Of a stretch of 64,000 nucleotides of DNA, positions 18,825 through 28,409 are shown piece by piece. Both the position numbers and the translations under genes were made by a program. This DNA comes from Spongorhabdus nitratireducens (lineage in GTDB: Bacteria; Pseudomonadota; Gammaproteobacteria; Pseudomonadales; Endozoicomonadaceae), in NCBI GenBank assembly GCA_947387575.1, contig CANDOC010000003.1, positions 186,001 to 250,000 on the forward strand. Direction: 5' to 3'. The notes under the pieces are model-generated. The model had not been told where the DNA came from. It saw only the letters and a program-made list of their open reading frames with translations, and searched no databases. Every line of letters starts with the position of its first letter. Position 1 is the first letter of the stretch.

Positions 18825-19367
18825 TCATACCTGCAACTGTCCCCAGTCAAAACCTGCTCCAGGGTCAGTCTTTCGGCCCGGTGCAATATCGCTGTGTCCG
18901 ACAAGGGCGTCAGGTTGAAGCAAGGGATAATGCTCAACAAGTAACTGGACGATGCCCTTTAACACCCGATACTGTTCAGCTGTGCAGCCGCTATCATCGG
19001 TACTTTCCATTTCAATACCAATCGCAAAGTCATTACAACGTTCCCGCCCTTTATAGGCAGACTTTCCTGCATGCCAGGCTCGCTGATGGAAAGGCACAAA
19101 CTGAATGACTTTGCCTGAACGTTCGATCAGCAAATGAGATGAAACCTGTAAGGTATAAATTTCCCTGAAGAAGGGATGAAGTTCGGGGTTCAGCGTATTG
19201 GTAAAAAGTGACTGAACATGGCCACCGCCAAACTGCCCCGGGGGCAGACTGATATTATGTATCACAAGGAGTGAAATATCATTGGGATCCGGGCGAACAT
19301 CTGCATTGGGGCTATGGATATATTCAGCCTGTTGCAGGACACCATTTTGAATTGTCCAGTCACTCAT
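18825..19367 (-). CDS. ampD: 1,6-anhydro-N-acetylmuramyl-L-alanine amidase AmpD
   Basis: Cytoplasmic zinc amidase of peptidoglycan recycling that removes the stem peptide from anhydro-muropeptides. The 180-residue length is typical. Visible are the zinc His in VIHNISLPPGQFGG and the C-terminal GHSDIAPGRKTDPG with the second His and the Asp, plus RAWHAGKS in the centre. In other bacteria its loss derepresses AmpC beta-lactamase through muropeptide signalling; no ampC or ampR is seen here. Confidence 0.95.
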   Translation of the reverse strand: MSDWTIQNGVLQQAEYIHSPNADVRPDPNDISLLVIHNISLPPGQFGGGHVQSLFTNTLNPELHPFFREIYTLQVSSHLLIERSGKVIQFVPFHQRAWHAGKSAYKGRERCNDFAIGIEMESTDDSGCTAEQYRVLKGIVQLLVEHYPLLQPDALVGHSDIAPGRKTDPGAGFDWGQLQV

Positions 19368-19423
19368 TCCGATACTTTTTTGAAGGTACTATTTAAAAGG
19401 TACTATTTCAGATTTAGAGGGCA

Positions 19424-20479
19424 CTATTTTTTTAACTTGCCTGCTGCAAAGCGAAAACCCAGTTTTGCCAACAAGCCTTTTCTCAATACTCTTAAAGTAC
19501 CATTATAAATTTCACGAGCAAGGTCATCAGCTGTTTTCTCCATCAGCTTCATGCCTTTACAGTTTTCAAAAATATAGCGCCCGGTGGTTTTATCTTTGAC
19601 TGTCAGTTTTGCAGTCAGAATAGCGCCCTTTTCCCCTATAAACTCCACCTGCTGTCCCGGCTTTAGTTTTCTTATCAGTTTCAGCTCTTTGCTCAGGTTA
19701 CAGACAGGTTCATTCTTGATGGAAGGCTTTGACTCTGCTGGCTTTTGACCATCAGATGATGACTCCAGCACAATTTCTTCGACCTTATTCTTCAATACTT
19801 CAGAAAACAGTCTGTCTAAAGTGTTGTACAACCCATCGAGCCGGTTCAGTAGATCAAACTCAAAGTGTTTCCACATCATCAGGCGTATACGGGAATCCAG
19901 CTTGAGTGGCTGCATGGCGTGCACAAAAGACTGACACCAGTTATCTGCCATCAGTAGTTTCTGGATTCTGGAAGCATCTGACAGGTCAGATGTTTGATAC
20001 AGGCGACGAGCCAAACAGCTCAGCTGATCTCGATAACGAAGGCTAAACCGGCGCAGTGACACTTCCATTGCCAACGCTTCATCCGCTCCGGTATTTTCCA
20101 GCTGACTGATAACGCCCCTGTGAGCCAGGCCGTCAGCCTTGTCTGAATGCAGCCAGTTATGAACATCAGCCTCACTTTCAGAGCGTGTCAGCCAGTCCTG
20201 ATAATGACGGATAAAATCCCTGCGCTGTGTTCTCAGATATCTGAAGCTGTCAAAAAACGTTCGCTGATCCTTGCGTGTTTCCGCATGTTCAGACATCGAA
20301 AACAGAATATCATCCAGCGAATCGAACATCTCATTCAGGTGATGTTCCAGAAACTTATTGACGGTGAATTGAACCTGCTCAACCAAAGGTAGTTTGGCAG
20401 CATCTCCATCAAGTGACTGAGAAGAAAAGCTATCAGGCAGGTTATTGCAAGTTTGGGGGTTATCCGAAGGTGAATCCAT
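19424..20479 (-). CDS. DUF1631-like hypothetical protein
   Basis: The 351-residue soluble protein has a helical N-terminal two thirds and a small C-terminal beta domain. That domain includes LKPGQQVEFIGEKGAILTAK and GRYIFENCKGMKLMEKT, a pattern seen at the end of DUF1631 proteins. Those proteins are usually about twice as long, so this would be a short member or a relative. No signal peptide or catalytic motif is seen. It is monocistronic and precedes ampD on the same strand with a 56-base gap. Confidence 0.55.
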   Translation of the reverse strand: MDSPSDNPQTCNNLPDSFSSQSLDGDAAKLPLVEQVQFTVNKFLEHHLNEMFDSLDDILFSMSEHAETRKDQRTFFDSFRYLRTQRRDFIRHYQDWLTRSESEADVHNWLHSDKADGLAHRGVISQLENTGADEALAMEVSLRRFSLRYRDQLSCLARRLYQTSDLSDASRIQKLLMADNWCQSFVHAMQPLKLDSRIRLMMWKHFEFDLLNRLDGLYNTLDRLFSEVLKNKVEEIVLESSSDGQKPAESKPSIKNEPVCNLSKELKLIRKLKPGQQVEFIGEKGAILTAKLTVKDKTTGRYIFENCKGMKLMEKTADDLAREIYNGTLRVLRKGLLAKLGFRFAAGKLKK

Positions 20480-20596
20480 TCACATCACATTGTTTTAAAC
20501 GGGTGTAAGAAAAGCTGTAAATAATTATAGTGCTGGCTTTCTTACACCGTCCTTCCATTTCCGAATAAGGACATGACAATGTATTGGGAGAGTTTT

Positions 20597-21253
20597 CTAA
20601 CGCTGGGGAGGCGGCAGCAAATCCACTTCTACCCGGCGATTCGCCGGTAATGGCTTGCTGCCGTTATCGGGCACAATAGGGTTACTTGCGCCCTGCCCGA
20701 AAGCAGTGATACGTGTGGAAGATACGCCCTGGCTGTGAAGGTAGCGGGCAACACTCTGGGCCCGCTGTTGAGACAGTTCCAGATTGCGCTGGGGTGTACC
20801 ACCATAGCGATCACTGTAACCAACAACCCGCACCAGATTGTCATCAAACTCCTTCAGCACCTTCCCGACAGAGTTAAGTACAGGATAAAAGCGAGCTTCA
20901 ATCGCAGCAGAGCCCAGCATGAAGGTAATATCTGCCGGCATAATCAGCTTCAGCTCATCACCATAGCGCGCCACCTGCACGCCGGTGCCCTGCAGTTCCT
21001 GCCGCAATACAGCCTCTTGCTTGTCAACATAGTAGCCATACCCTGCACCGGCAGCACCGCCCAGAAGAGCTCCTTTCCAGGCGCCTTCCTTGCCATCAGC
21101 CAGAGCACCGATAATGGCTCCACCAACGGCACCGGCTGCTCCATATTTAACCGACTTCCCGGTTTCCTGTTCTCCGGTATAGGGATTGGTTGTCTGACAA
21201 CCTGTCAGCACGGCTGCGGTCAGCAGCACCACTGTTTTGGATCTGAACTTCAT
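20597..21253 (-). CDS. OmpA-family lipoprotein (YiaD-like)
   Basis: Outer-membrane lipoprotein that probably anchors to peptidoglycan. The signal peptide ends in the lipobox VLTGC, giving a mature N-terminal Cys at about residue 19. A glycine-zipper region (GAAGAVGGAIIGALADG and GALLGGAAGAGYGY) follows, then the OmpA-like domain with VVGYSDRYGG and NLELSQQRAQSVARYL. The ATG of MKFRSKTV is chosen because it starts the signal peptide; the longer frame to 21328 runs into the adjacent repeat element. Confidence 0.9.
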   Translation of the reverse strand: MKFRSKTVVLLTAAVLTGCQTTNPYTGEQETGKSVKYGAAGAVGGAIIGALADGKEGAWKGALLGGAAGAGYGYYVDKQEAVLRQELQGTGVQVARYGDELKLIMPADITFMLGSAAIEARFYPVLNSVGKVLKEFDDNLVRVVGYSDRYGGTPQRNLELSQQRAQSVARYLHSQGVSSTRITAFGQGASNPIVPDNGSKPLPANRRVEVDLLPPPQR

Positions 21254-21313
21254 AGCATCAGGTATCCAGCATGGGGAAAGTACAATCAGCCAGGCTGGCA
21301 GCAATTCGCTATT

Positions 21314-21575
21314 AGGGAGCGTTCTCAATCAGTCATATGACCAGCCGCTCATGGTTTACGTCAGGCAAGGCGCGAACTGTGCGGTGTGGTGATTCCACAT
21401 AAACAGTGAGCAACGCGGTTCTGGCGTAAACCATGAGCGGCCCTTCGGGTTCATCACGCAAGCTCTCATGCCGCGTTGAACGGCTCGAACATGAAACCAC
21501 CATGCCCTTCACCGTTCGCCTTGCCTGAGAGCTTGCGTGATGAACTGGTCATATGTCTGATTGAGAACGCTCCCT
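21314..21575. repeat. MITE-like structured repeat, copy 1 (262 bp)
   Basis: Terminal inverted arms AGGGAGCGTTCTCAATC and GATTGAGAACGCTCCCT enclose two further long stems. One pairs 21345-21360 with 21425-21440; the other pairs 21452-21468 with 21526-21542. The sequence from the second base to the last C is flanked by TA on each side, as expected of a Tc1/mariner or IS630-type MITE. A second copy lies about 10.6 kb away. It carries no gene of its own and sits between the OmpA lipoprotein and MBL hydrolase genes. Confidence 0.85.
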
Positions 21576-21577
21576 AG

Positions 21578-22222
21578 TTAACCCAGCCTGACAATGCTGT
21601 TTTCACGAACTTCTTCGCCAATAGTAGTATCTGGCCCGTGACCTGTGACGACCTGAACTTCTTCATCCAGCGTATAAAGCCTTTCCTTGATTGAGGTTTC
21701 AATGGTCTTGAAGTCTCCACCCCACAGATCGGTCCGGCCGATAGAGCGTCTGAAAAGAGTATCTCCAGCCAGCAGCAGCTTGTGTGGCTCGAAGTAGAAA
21801 CACATGGAACCCGGCGTATGGCCCGGCGTATGCATTGCCATACCCCCACAACAGCTCAAATCCTCATCATCATGCAACCAGTGATCCGGGTCCGGCTGCG
21901 GCACATAAGGTACACCAAACATACGGCATTGCAGCTCCAGATTGTCCCACAGGAACTTGTCTTCTTTATGCAAGTAGATGGGCGCCCCGGTTTTCTTCTT
22001 GATTTCACCACTGGCCAGAAAATGGTCCAGGTGAGCATGGGTATGAATAATTCGAGTCAGCTTCAGGCCTGATGCAGCCAGCTTCTGCAGAATAATTTCC
22101 GGATCACCGCCCGGATCCACAATAATCGCTTCACCCCTGATACGGTCACCAATGATGGTGCAGTTACACTGGATCGGACCGACCGGAAAGGTTTCCCGAA
22201 AAAACACTGCTTCAGCCTGCAT
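21578..22222 (-). CDS. MBL-fold metallo-hydrolase (YcbL / glyoxalase II-like)
   Basis: The 214-residue metallo-beta-lactamase-fold hydrolase has the metal-binding motif HTHAHLDH near residue 60, a further His in TPGHTPGS and the Asp in LLAGDTLFRRSIGRTDL. This set matches YcbL-type type-II glyoxalases acting on S-lactoylglutathione or related thioesters. The start at MQAEAVFF is preceded by an AGGAGTGAG ribosome site. The stop codon lies directly beside the end of the MITE-like repeat. Confidence 0.9.
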   Translation of the reverse strand: MQAEAVFFRETFPVGPIQCNCTIIGDRIRGEAIIVDPGGDPEIILQKLAASGLKLTRIIHTHAHLDHFLASGEIKKKTGAPIYLHKEDKFLWDNLELQCRMFGVPYVPQPDPDHWLHDDEDLSCCGGMAMHTPGHTPGSMCFYFEPHKLLLAGDTLFRRSIGRTDLWGGDFKTIETSIKERLYTLDEEVQVVTGHGPDTTIGEEVRENSIVRLG

Positions 22223-22451
22223 CTACTCACTCCTGCTTACAGCTTTTAGAGCCTGTTCATGATCTTAGATAAAAGGAGTAGATCATAACGGGGAGCCGGG
22301 CTTCAGGCCATTGTCGGAAATCTGACTAAAAAGGCTAGCCCTTCAAACTATTCCTGATAACGAAATGAATTAAAGTGATTTTATCCGGTCAGAAACTAGG
22401 TCTAGCTTGATAAAGGGACTTCTGCTGTAAACCCGAGGGAGAAAAAGAGCC

Positions 22452-23681
22452 ATGACATTTCTGCGATTCTGGTCTTCACCTTATATGCTGCTGGCTGCCA
22501 TTGTGCTGGGTGTCTTATGCGGTTGGGCAGACTGTAGCTGGGTAAACGGGATCGCAGCCGCTATTGCCGACACTTTTGTACGCCTGCTGCAACTGGTCAG
22601 CATGCCCATCATTTTCCTGTCCCTGACGGCGACGCTGACAGGAATGAGCAGCTTGCAAACCGTACGTTCATTAGGCAGTCGAGTGTTGCGCTATACCCTG
22701 CTGACAACAATTATTGCGGCTTCAACAGCTCTGGCGCTATTGATGATTTTTGATCCTGCGTCGACCACTCTGGTGCCTGCTGAAACGGCCAGCCCGACAA
22801 CCGGTTCAGGGCCAGGTTATCTGGCCTATTTGCATACCGTTATTCCTACCAACTTTATTGAGCCCTTTCTGAAACACAATGTTATTGGGGTTCTGTTTAT
22901 TGCCCTGTTCCTCAGTTTTGCCACCCTGACGCTGGCCGAAGAAAACAGAACCACCCTGCACCAGTTGTTTAAAAGCCTGCTGGATGCCGTGATGGCTATG
23001 ACCCGGATGTTGCTGACACTGATCCCTCTTGCCGTCTGGGCATTTGTTGTCAGTTTCTTTACCGAGCTGAATTCATCACTGAGTGTCAGTGGCCTGATGC
23101 TGTATCTGCTCTGTGTTGTTCTGGCCAACTTGATTCAGGCCGGTATTGTGTTGCCAGTATTGCTGCGGCTCAAAGGTATTCCCGTGAGTCGCACTCTGAA
23201 AGGCATGTGGCCGGCACTGGCTATTGCATTCTTTTCCAAATCATCCAGCGCAGCTTTGCCAACAGCTGTTAATTGTGCAGAGAAGAATCTTGGGGTGAGT
23301 ACAACCGTCAGTCGCTTCAGCCTGCCTTTATGTATCACCATCAATATGAATGCCTGTGCTGCATTTATCATAACGACAGTGTTATTTGTCTCCATGAGCA
23401 ACGGCATCAGCTACAGCCCGGTTGAACTGATGATCTGGGTGCTGATTGCAACGATTGCAGCCATTGGTAATGCCGGCGTTCCGATGGGGTGTTACATGCT
23501 GTCCAGCGCCATGCTGGCCACTATGGATGTTCCGCTTTATTTGCTGGGAATGATCCTGCCGTTCTATTCGCTGATCGATATGCTGGAGAGTGCCATCAAT
23601 GTCTGGTCTGACGCTTGCGTCACGGCAGTTGTCGATAAAGAGCACTCAGCCTGTGAACAGCTGAGTGCAAAGGAAGTTTAA
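22452..23681 (+). CDS. Dicarboxylate/amino acid:cation symporter (DAACS family)
   Basis: Inner-membrane sodium- or proton-coupled carrier of the GltP/SstT/DctA family, 409 residues and about eight helices. Family features are the Ser-rich hairpin FSKSSSAALPTAVN and the NMNACAAF segment corresponding to the NMDGT-type motif. The near-terminal IGNAGVPMG corresponds to the second hairpin. Substrate (glutamate, serine/threonine or dicarboxylates) cannot be told from sequence alone. A GAGGGAG ribosome site precedes the ATG. Confidence 0.88.
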   Translation: MTFLRFWSSPYMLLAAIVLGVLCGWADCSWVNGIAAAIADTFVRLLQLVSMPIIFLSLTATLTGMSSLQTVRSLGSRVLRYTLLTTIIAASTALALLMIFDPASTTLVPAETASPTTGSGPGYLAYLHTVIPTNFIEPFLKHNVIGVLFIALFLSFATLTLAEENRTTLHQLFKSLLDAVMAMTRMLLTLIPLAVWAFVVSFFTELNSSLSVSGLMLYLLCVVLANLIQAGIVLPVLLRLKGIPVSRTLKGMWPALAIAFFSKSSSAALPTAVNCAEKNLGVSTTVSRFSLPLCITINMNACAAFIITTVLFVSMSNGISYSPVELMIWVLIATIAAIGNAGVPMGCYMLSSAMLATMDVPLYLLGMILPFYSLIDMLESAINVWSDACVTAVVDKEHSACEQLSAKEV

Positions 23682-23682
23682 A

Positions 23683-24966
23683 TCAGATCCGGCTTACAAC
23701 CCGGCACATGGCGGCACAGAGTGTCGCCAGATCTTCCGGGGAAATCACGTAAGGCGGCATAATATATACCAGCTTGCCAAACGGTCGCACCCAGATGCCC
23801 TCTTCAACAAACAGGGGCTGAACCCGTTTCATATCAACCGGCTGTTTCAGTTCAACAACACCGATTCCCCCGATAACTCGAACTTCAGCGACATTCTGAA
23901 GGTCAGCACAAGGCGCCAGACCGGACTGCAGGCCTTTTTCAATATCGGCAACCTGCTGCTTCCATTCTCCCCGCTGCAGAATACTCAAACTGGCATTACC
24001 AGCCGCACACGCCAGCGGGTTGGCCATAAATGTCGGACCATGCATCATGGGCCCTTTTTCTGAAATAGTCTGGCTGACCTTTCCGGTACAGATAGTTGCC
24101 GCCATGGTCATATAGCCACCGGTCAAGGCCTTACCCACACACATAATATCCGGTGTGATACCGGCCATTTCAGAAGCAAACAAAGTACCGGTGCGGCCAA
24201 AGCCGGTCGCAATCTCGTCACAAATCAGCAGAACGCCATAATGCTGACACAACTCATAGGTACGACGTACATACTCCGGGTGGTAGAAGTACATGCCACC
24301 CGCTCCCTGAACAACCGGCTCGATAATCACGGCGGCCAAGTCTTCATGATGGCGTTCAAAGTGTTGCTCCAGCTCTTCCATACAGGATTCATTCCACTCG
24401 TCACCATAACGACAGGACGGGCGGCTGACAAAAAAGTGTTGGGGTAACAGGCCAGTAAAATAGTGATGCATTCCGGTGACCGGGTCGCACAGCGCCATAG
24501 CCCCAGTGGTATCGCCATAATAACCACCGTTGACCGTCAGGATTTTGCGTTTGCCTTCACAGCCTTTGGCCAGCTGGTATTGCACTGCCATTTTTATGGC
24601 AACTTCCACAGAGACCGACCCTGAATCGGCAAAGAAAACCGTTTCCAGCCCTTCCGGTGTCATATCCACCAGCTTGCGCGCCAGATCAATCGCCGGTTTA
24701 TGGGTCAGGCCTCCGAACATCACATGGGACATCGTGTCGACCTGCTGATGCAGCGCTGCATTCATTTCCGGATGTTGATAACCATGAATCTGACACCACC
24801 AGGAAGACATACCATCAATCAGTTCCCGCCCGTCTGCCAGTTTGATTCTCACACCTTCGGCAGATACCACCGGATACATTTCATAGCGATGAACGGTTGA
24901 CGTATAGGGATGCCAGATGTGGTCGGCATCAAACGCCATATCTTCCCGGGTAATCATCGAATTCAT
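23683..24966 (-). CDS. bioA: Adenosylmethionine-8-amino-7-oxononanoate aminotransferase
   Basis: PLP-dependent aminotransferase of biotin synthesis that makes 7,8-diaminononanoate from KAPA, with S-adenosylmethionine as amino donor. BioA signatures are IWHPYTS at the N terminus, MSSWWCQIHGY, VNGGYYGDTTGAMALCDP and the PLP lysine in VGKALTGGYM. The start is one of three close Met codons; the ATG at 24966 has AAGG ten bases upstream. It converges with the DAACS symporter gene, with the stop codons one base apart. No other bio gene is in the window. Confidence 0.93.
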   Translation of the reverse strand: MNSMITREDMAFDADHIWHPYTSTVHRYEMYPVVSAEGVRIKLADGRELIDGMSSWWCQIHGYQHPEMNAALHQQVDTMSHVMFGGLTHKPAIDLARKLVDMTPEGLETVFFADSGSVSVEVAIKMAVQYQLAKGCEGKRKILTVNGGYYGDTTGAMALCDPVTGMHHYFTGLLPQHFFVSRPSCRYGDEWNESCMEELEQHFERHHEDLAAVIIEPVVQGAGGMYFYHPEYVRRTYELCQHYGVLLICDEIATGFGRTGTLFASEMAGITPDIMCVGKALTGGYMTMAATICTGKVSQTISEKGPMMHGPTFMANPLACAAGNASLSILQRGEWKQQVADIEKGLQSGLAPCADLQNVAEVRVIGGIGVVELKQPVDMKRVQPLFVEEGIWVRPFGKLVYIMPPYVISPEDLATLCAAMCRVVSRI

Positions 24967-25145
24967 TCGCATTGCGCCTTGTAGGTTATTAAGCCTGAAC
25001 AACTCGTAGCATCTGCCGATAAGCAGAAAGGTACGAGTGTCCAACTCTTACTGGTTATGCACTGCGATACAGCATATTGAATATCACTCAGGCTGCAATA
25101 TCCCGTTACAAGATATCTACAGCGAAACCGCATCAGGACTCCTGA

Positions 25146-25958
25146 ATGATCGTTATTCTTAACAGAGGATTTGGCACCGAAGCCAGTCTGGAAGACCGCA
25201 GCCTGACAAGCGAACTCAGTCGTCTGCTGGACAATGCCCGGGAGCATTTTTATGACACAGCAAACCGCCTGTTTGCCTATGATGCCTATGCCCGTTCTTC
25301 ACATTTTCATGACTACCGCAATTTGACCCGGGCACTGACAGCCTTTGAGCCGGAATTACTTGAAGATAACAATGAACGCAAAGCCTTCTGGCTGAACCTT
25401 TACAACGGACTGGCAATCAATGCGGTTATTAGTCATGACCTGCAGGAAGAGCTGCAAGAGCACAAGCTGTTCTACTCCCAGACCTGCTACCAGATTGGTA
25501 ACCATCCCTGGTCACTGGATCATATCGAGCATGGTATTTTGCGGGGCAACAGCCCCAAGTACCGGGCTCTAAGAAAACCCTTTTCAAAATCCCACAAGGT
25601 TTTTCCATTACTGTTTGAACACGGTGACCCGCGCATCCATGCCGCACTCTACACACCTTGTCAGTCATCTCCGATGTTTTCGGTCTTCAGCAGTGACTAT
25701 GTTGATCAGCAGCTCGATAACGCCTGCCGCAATATGATTAAAAATGATGTAAAAATCAGTGATGACGGCAGTGAGCTCTATCTGCCAATGATCTTCAAAT
25801 GGTATCAGCGGGATTTTGGTTCGGCAGCGGATATCGTCAACTTTATTGCCCGCTATATGGAAGACACCTCTGCAGCTGCCTCCCTCCAGCAGAGAATGGA
25901 GGAGCGCCAGCTTAAACTGCACTATATTCCCTATAGCTGGATTATCAATACACGGTAA
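25146..25958 (+). CDS. DUF547 domain protein
   Basis: The 270-residue protein carries a DUF547 domain, recognised by RKAFWLNLYNGLAINAVI, NHPWSLDHIEHGILRGN, DPRIHAALYTPCQSSP and FKWYQRDFG. The family has papain-like-fold relatives, but the activity is not established. No signal peptide or membrane segment is seen. It is 68 bases upstream of the PTPS-like gene on the same strand, and the two may be co-transcribed. Confidence 0.82.
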   Translation: MIVILNRGFGTEASLEDRSLTSELSRLLDNAREHFYDTANRLFAYDAYARSSHFHDYRNLTRALTAFEPELLEDNNERKAFWLNLYNGLAINAVISHDLQEELQEHKLFYSQTCYQIGNHPWSLDHIEHGILRGNSPKYRALRKPFSKSHKVFPLLFEHGDPRIHAALYTPCQSSPMFSVFSSDYVDQQLDNACRNMIKNDVKISDDGSELYLPMIFKWYQRDFGSAADIVNFIARYMEDTSAAASLQQRMEERQLKLHYIPYSWIINTR

Positions 25959-26026
25959 AAGCTGATAATCCGGCTCATGTTCGGGTAGACTACGCCCCCC
26001 TTTTGCAAATCAAACCGACCGATACC

Positions 26027-26881
26027 ATGAGCGCCCTTTTTGTCGATGCACTGACCACCGTTGATTTCTCTTACCTCTGCCCCCGTCGTGGCCTCGTGGG
26101 CGAGAGTTGGCTGGTCGATGTTGAGCTCTATGGCGAGCTGGATGAACAGGGAATGGTATTTGACTTTGGCCACGTCAAAAAAGAAATCAAGCGAGTTATT
26201 GATCTCTGTGCCGATCATCGGTTGCTGGTACCAACCGCCCATCCTTCCGTTGCTCTGGAAAAGTCAGACACTCAGTTGATCGTAAAGCTGGAAACCGAAA
26301 ATGATGGCCTGATTACCTGTAAGGCTCCCGAACAGGCGATTCTGCCGGTTGATGTTACCGAGATCACAACAGAAAATCTGAAGCCGGTACTGGAAAAGAT
26401 TGTTATTGACGTACTGCCTGACAATGTGGCTCAGGTCGTTTTGAAGTTATATCCGGAAAATATTGAAGGTGCTTTCTACCACTACAGTCATGGCCTGAAA
26501 AAGCATGCCGGCGACTGCCAGCGCATTGCTCACGGCCACCGCTCTGCCATTCAGATTGAAATCGACGGCCAGCGCAATGCAACTACCGAAGCCGAATGGG
26601 CAAAACGCTGGCACGATATTTACCTGATTACCCGGGAAGACCTGCTCGAAACCTTTACCGAAGGTAATGTCAGCTACCACCGCAGTGGTTACACCTCTCA
26701 GCAGGGTGCATTTGAACTGACCCTGAATGCTGACCGCTGCTGCATTATGGAAACCGATTCCACTGTTGAGTTGATCGCCCACTACATTGCAGAGCAGATC
26801 AGCCAGAGTCACCCGGGCAAAGCCATCAAAGTGCGGGCATTTGAAGGCTTCCAGAAAGGCGCTATTGCGGTTATCGACTAG
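26027..26881 (+). CDS. Tandem 6-pyruvoyl-tetrahydropterin synthase-like protein
   Basis: About 284 residues, roughly twice the length of QueD. The first half (FSYLCPRRGLVGESWLVDVE, VFDFGHVKKEI, ADHRLL) and the second half (YHYSHGLKKHAGDC, RIAHGHRSAIQIEI) both look like PTPS folds. The HGH zinc-binding pattern is kept only in the second half. Bacterial homologues make 6-carboxytetrahydropterin or related pterins, but the substrate of this fused form is unknown. The ATG at 26027 is preferred over one eight codons earlier. Confidence 0.8.
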   Translation: MSALFVDALTTVDFSYLCPRRGLVGESWLVDVELYGELDEQGMVFDFGHVKKEIKRVIDLCADHRLLVPTAHPSVALEKSDTQLIVKLETENDGLITCKAPEQAILPVDVTEITTENLKPVLEKIVIDVLPDNVAQVVLKLYPENIEGAFYHYSHGLKKHAGDCQRIAHGHRSAIQIEIDGQRNATTEAEWAKRWHDIYLITREDLLETFTEGNVSYHRSGYTSQQGAFELTLNADRCCIMETDSTVELIAHYIAEQISQSHPGKAIKVRAFEGFQKGAIAVID

Positions 26882-28251
26882 ATAATCTCAAAGTAACGCT
26901 CCAGCTCCCAGTCGGTGATGTGCTTTCTGAATTCCCGTTCCTCCCATTCCCGGCTGGCAGCAAAATGCTCCACAAAAGCATCTCCAAAACTGCGACGTGC
27001 GACTGAAGATTGCTTCAGTCGCTGTGCTGAAGCAAACAGGGTTTGAGGCAAAGCAAACTCATCAGAGTATTGCTGTTCATAAGCATTGCCCCGCACTTGC
27101 TCAACCGGCTCAATACCCTTTTCGATTCCATAGAGTCCTGAGGCCAATACAGCAGCAAGCGCCAGATAAGGCGATGCATCTGCAGACCCAAGCCGATACT
27201 CAACTCGCTGTGATGACGCACTGCCAGGAATAACCCGCAAGGCACAGGTTCTGTTCTCGATACCCCAGGTTGCATGAGTCGGTGCCCAGAAGCCCGGCAC
27301 CAAACGGCTATAACTGTTTACAGTCGGTGCCAGCATGGCGGTGAACTCAGGCATCAGCTGTTGCAGTCCACCAACAAAATGGCGCTGAATTTCGCTCATT
27401 CCATACGGCTGTGCAGCATCATGGAATACCGATTCGCCCGATTTCACTGATGTCAGCGATACATGAATATGACCACTTTGTCCGGGTTGATCATTTGACC
27501 AACGCGCCATAAACGTGGCCATCAGCTCATTATGTTGGGCCAGTACCTTGATAAAGGTTTTGAACAGCACCGCTTTATCAGCAACGGCTTCAGCCTTGTC
27601 TACCGCTATGGCAGCTTCAATAACGCCCGGACCGGTTTCGGTATGGATGCTTTCGATTGGAAAATCCATCTCCTCTGCCAGCGATAAAATTTGATGGTAC
27701 AAATCGGCATGCACCGAGTTACGCAGAACGGAATAACCACAGTTATCGGGTGTAAACGGCTCCAGATTCCGAAAGCCTTTTTCCCTGACTGATTGGGGCG
27801 TTTCCCTGAACAGGAAAAATTCATACTCAAATGCAGCAGACGGCTCAAATCTCATGCTTCGGGCTTTATCAATCATGCGTCTCAGCATGGCTCTGGAACA
27901 GATTGATTCTGCTTTGCCCTCAAACTCGCAAAGAAAAAACAGCCCGTTTTCTTCCAGAGGTAATTCCCGGCAGGTGTGGGGGAGAATGCGCACTAACGCA
28001 TCAGGGTAACCAGTATGCCAGCCGGTAAAGCGGGCATTGTCATAGAGCTGATCCTTTACATCCCAGCCCAGAATCACATTACAAAAGGAGAACCCTTTTT
28101 CCAGAGAGGCAAGAAATTTCTCCCGCCGCATATATTTACCAAGCAACAGGCCATCACTGTCAGAAATTCCAACTTTTATATGAGTGAGACCACGCTCGTT
28201 AATGATCTGCCGTGCGTCGTTTAATGTCCGGACATCGCGCGGATTGATCAT
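26878..28251 (-). CDS. Glutamine synthetase family protein (possibly gamma-glutamylpolyamine synthetase)
   Basis: The 457-residue ATP-grasp-like amide ligase of the glutamine synthetase family has the N-terminal KVGISDSDGLLLGKYM, HTETGPGVIEAAIA and the C-terminal IENRTCALRVIPGSASSQRVEYRLGSAD split across the active site. The divergent form fits PuuA-like gamma-glutamylputrescine synthetases better than housekeeping GlnA, but the substrate is not fixed by sequence. It overlaps the PTPS-like gene tail by 4 bases on the opposite strand. Confidence 0.85.
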   Translation of the reverse strand: MINPRDVRTLNDARQIINERGLTHIKVGISDSDGLLLGKYMRREKFLASLEKGFSFCNVILGWDVKDQLYDNARFTGWHTGYPDALVRILPHTCRELPLEENGLFFLCEFEGKAESICSRAMLRRMIDKARSMRFEPSAAFEYEFFLFRETPQSVREKGFRNLEPFTPDNCGYSVLRNSVHADLYHQILSLAEEMDFPIESIHTETGPGVIEAAIAVDKAEAVADKAVLFKTFIKVLAQHNELMATFMARWSNDQPGQSGHIHVSLTSVKSGESVFHDAAQPYGMSEIQRHFVGGLQQLMPEFTAMLAPTVNSYSRLVPGFWAPTHATWGIENRTCALRVIPGSASSQRVEYRLGSADASPYLALAAVLASGLYGIEKGIEPVEQVRGNAYEQQYSDEFALPQTLFASAQRLKQSSVARRSFGDAFVEHFAASREWEEREFRKHITDWELERYFEII

Positions 28252-28353
28252 CCTGCTCCCCTTACTCTTGTTATTCAGGTACAGGGTATATAGACAAGCG
28301 ATCTGAGAAATACAGCTTTAGTGACAAGAAAAAGCCGACAGGAAAAAATAAAA

Positions 28354-28386
28354 AACGGCGATGCAAATAGAATATGCATCGCCGTT
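28354..28386 (-). terminator. Terminator of trpS
   Basis: On the minus strand a perfect 12-bp stem (AACGGCGATGCA and its complement) with a 9-base loop is followed by five T and further T-rich sequence. It lies 24 bases past the trpS stop codon. Confidence 0.85.
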
Positions 28387-28409
28387 CCGGATTAAGCGCG
28401 ACTAAAAGG

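Noticed and set aside
24967..25145. BirA operator upstream of bioA
   Set aside because: AACCTACAA is present on the minus strand, but the matching left half-site is missing.
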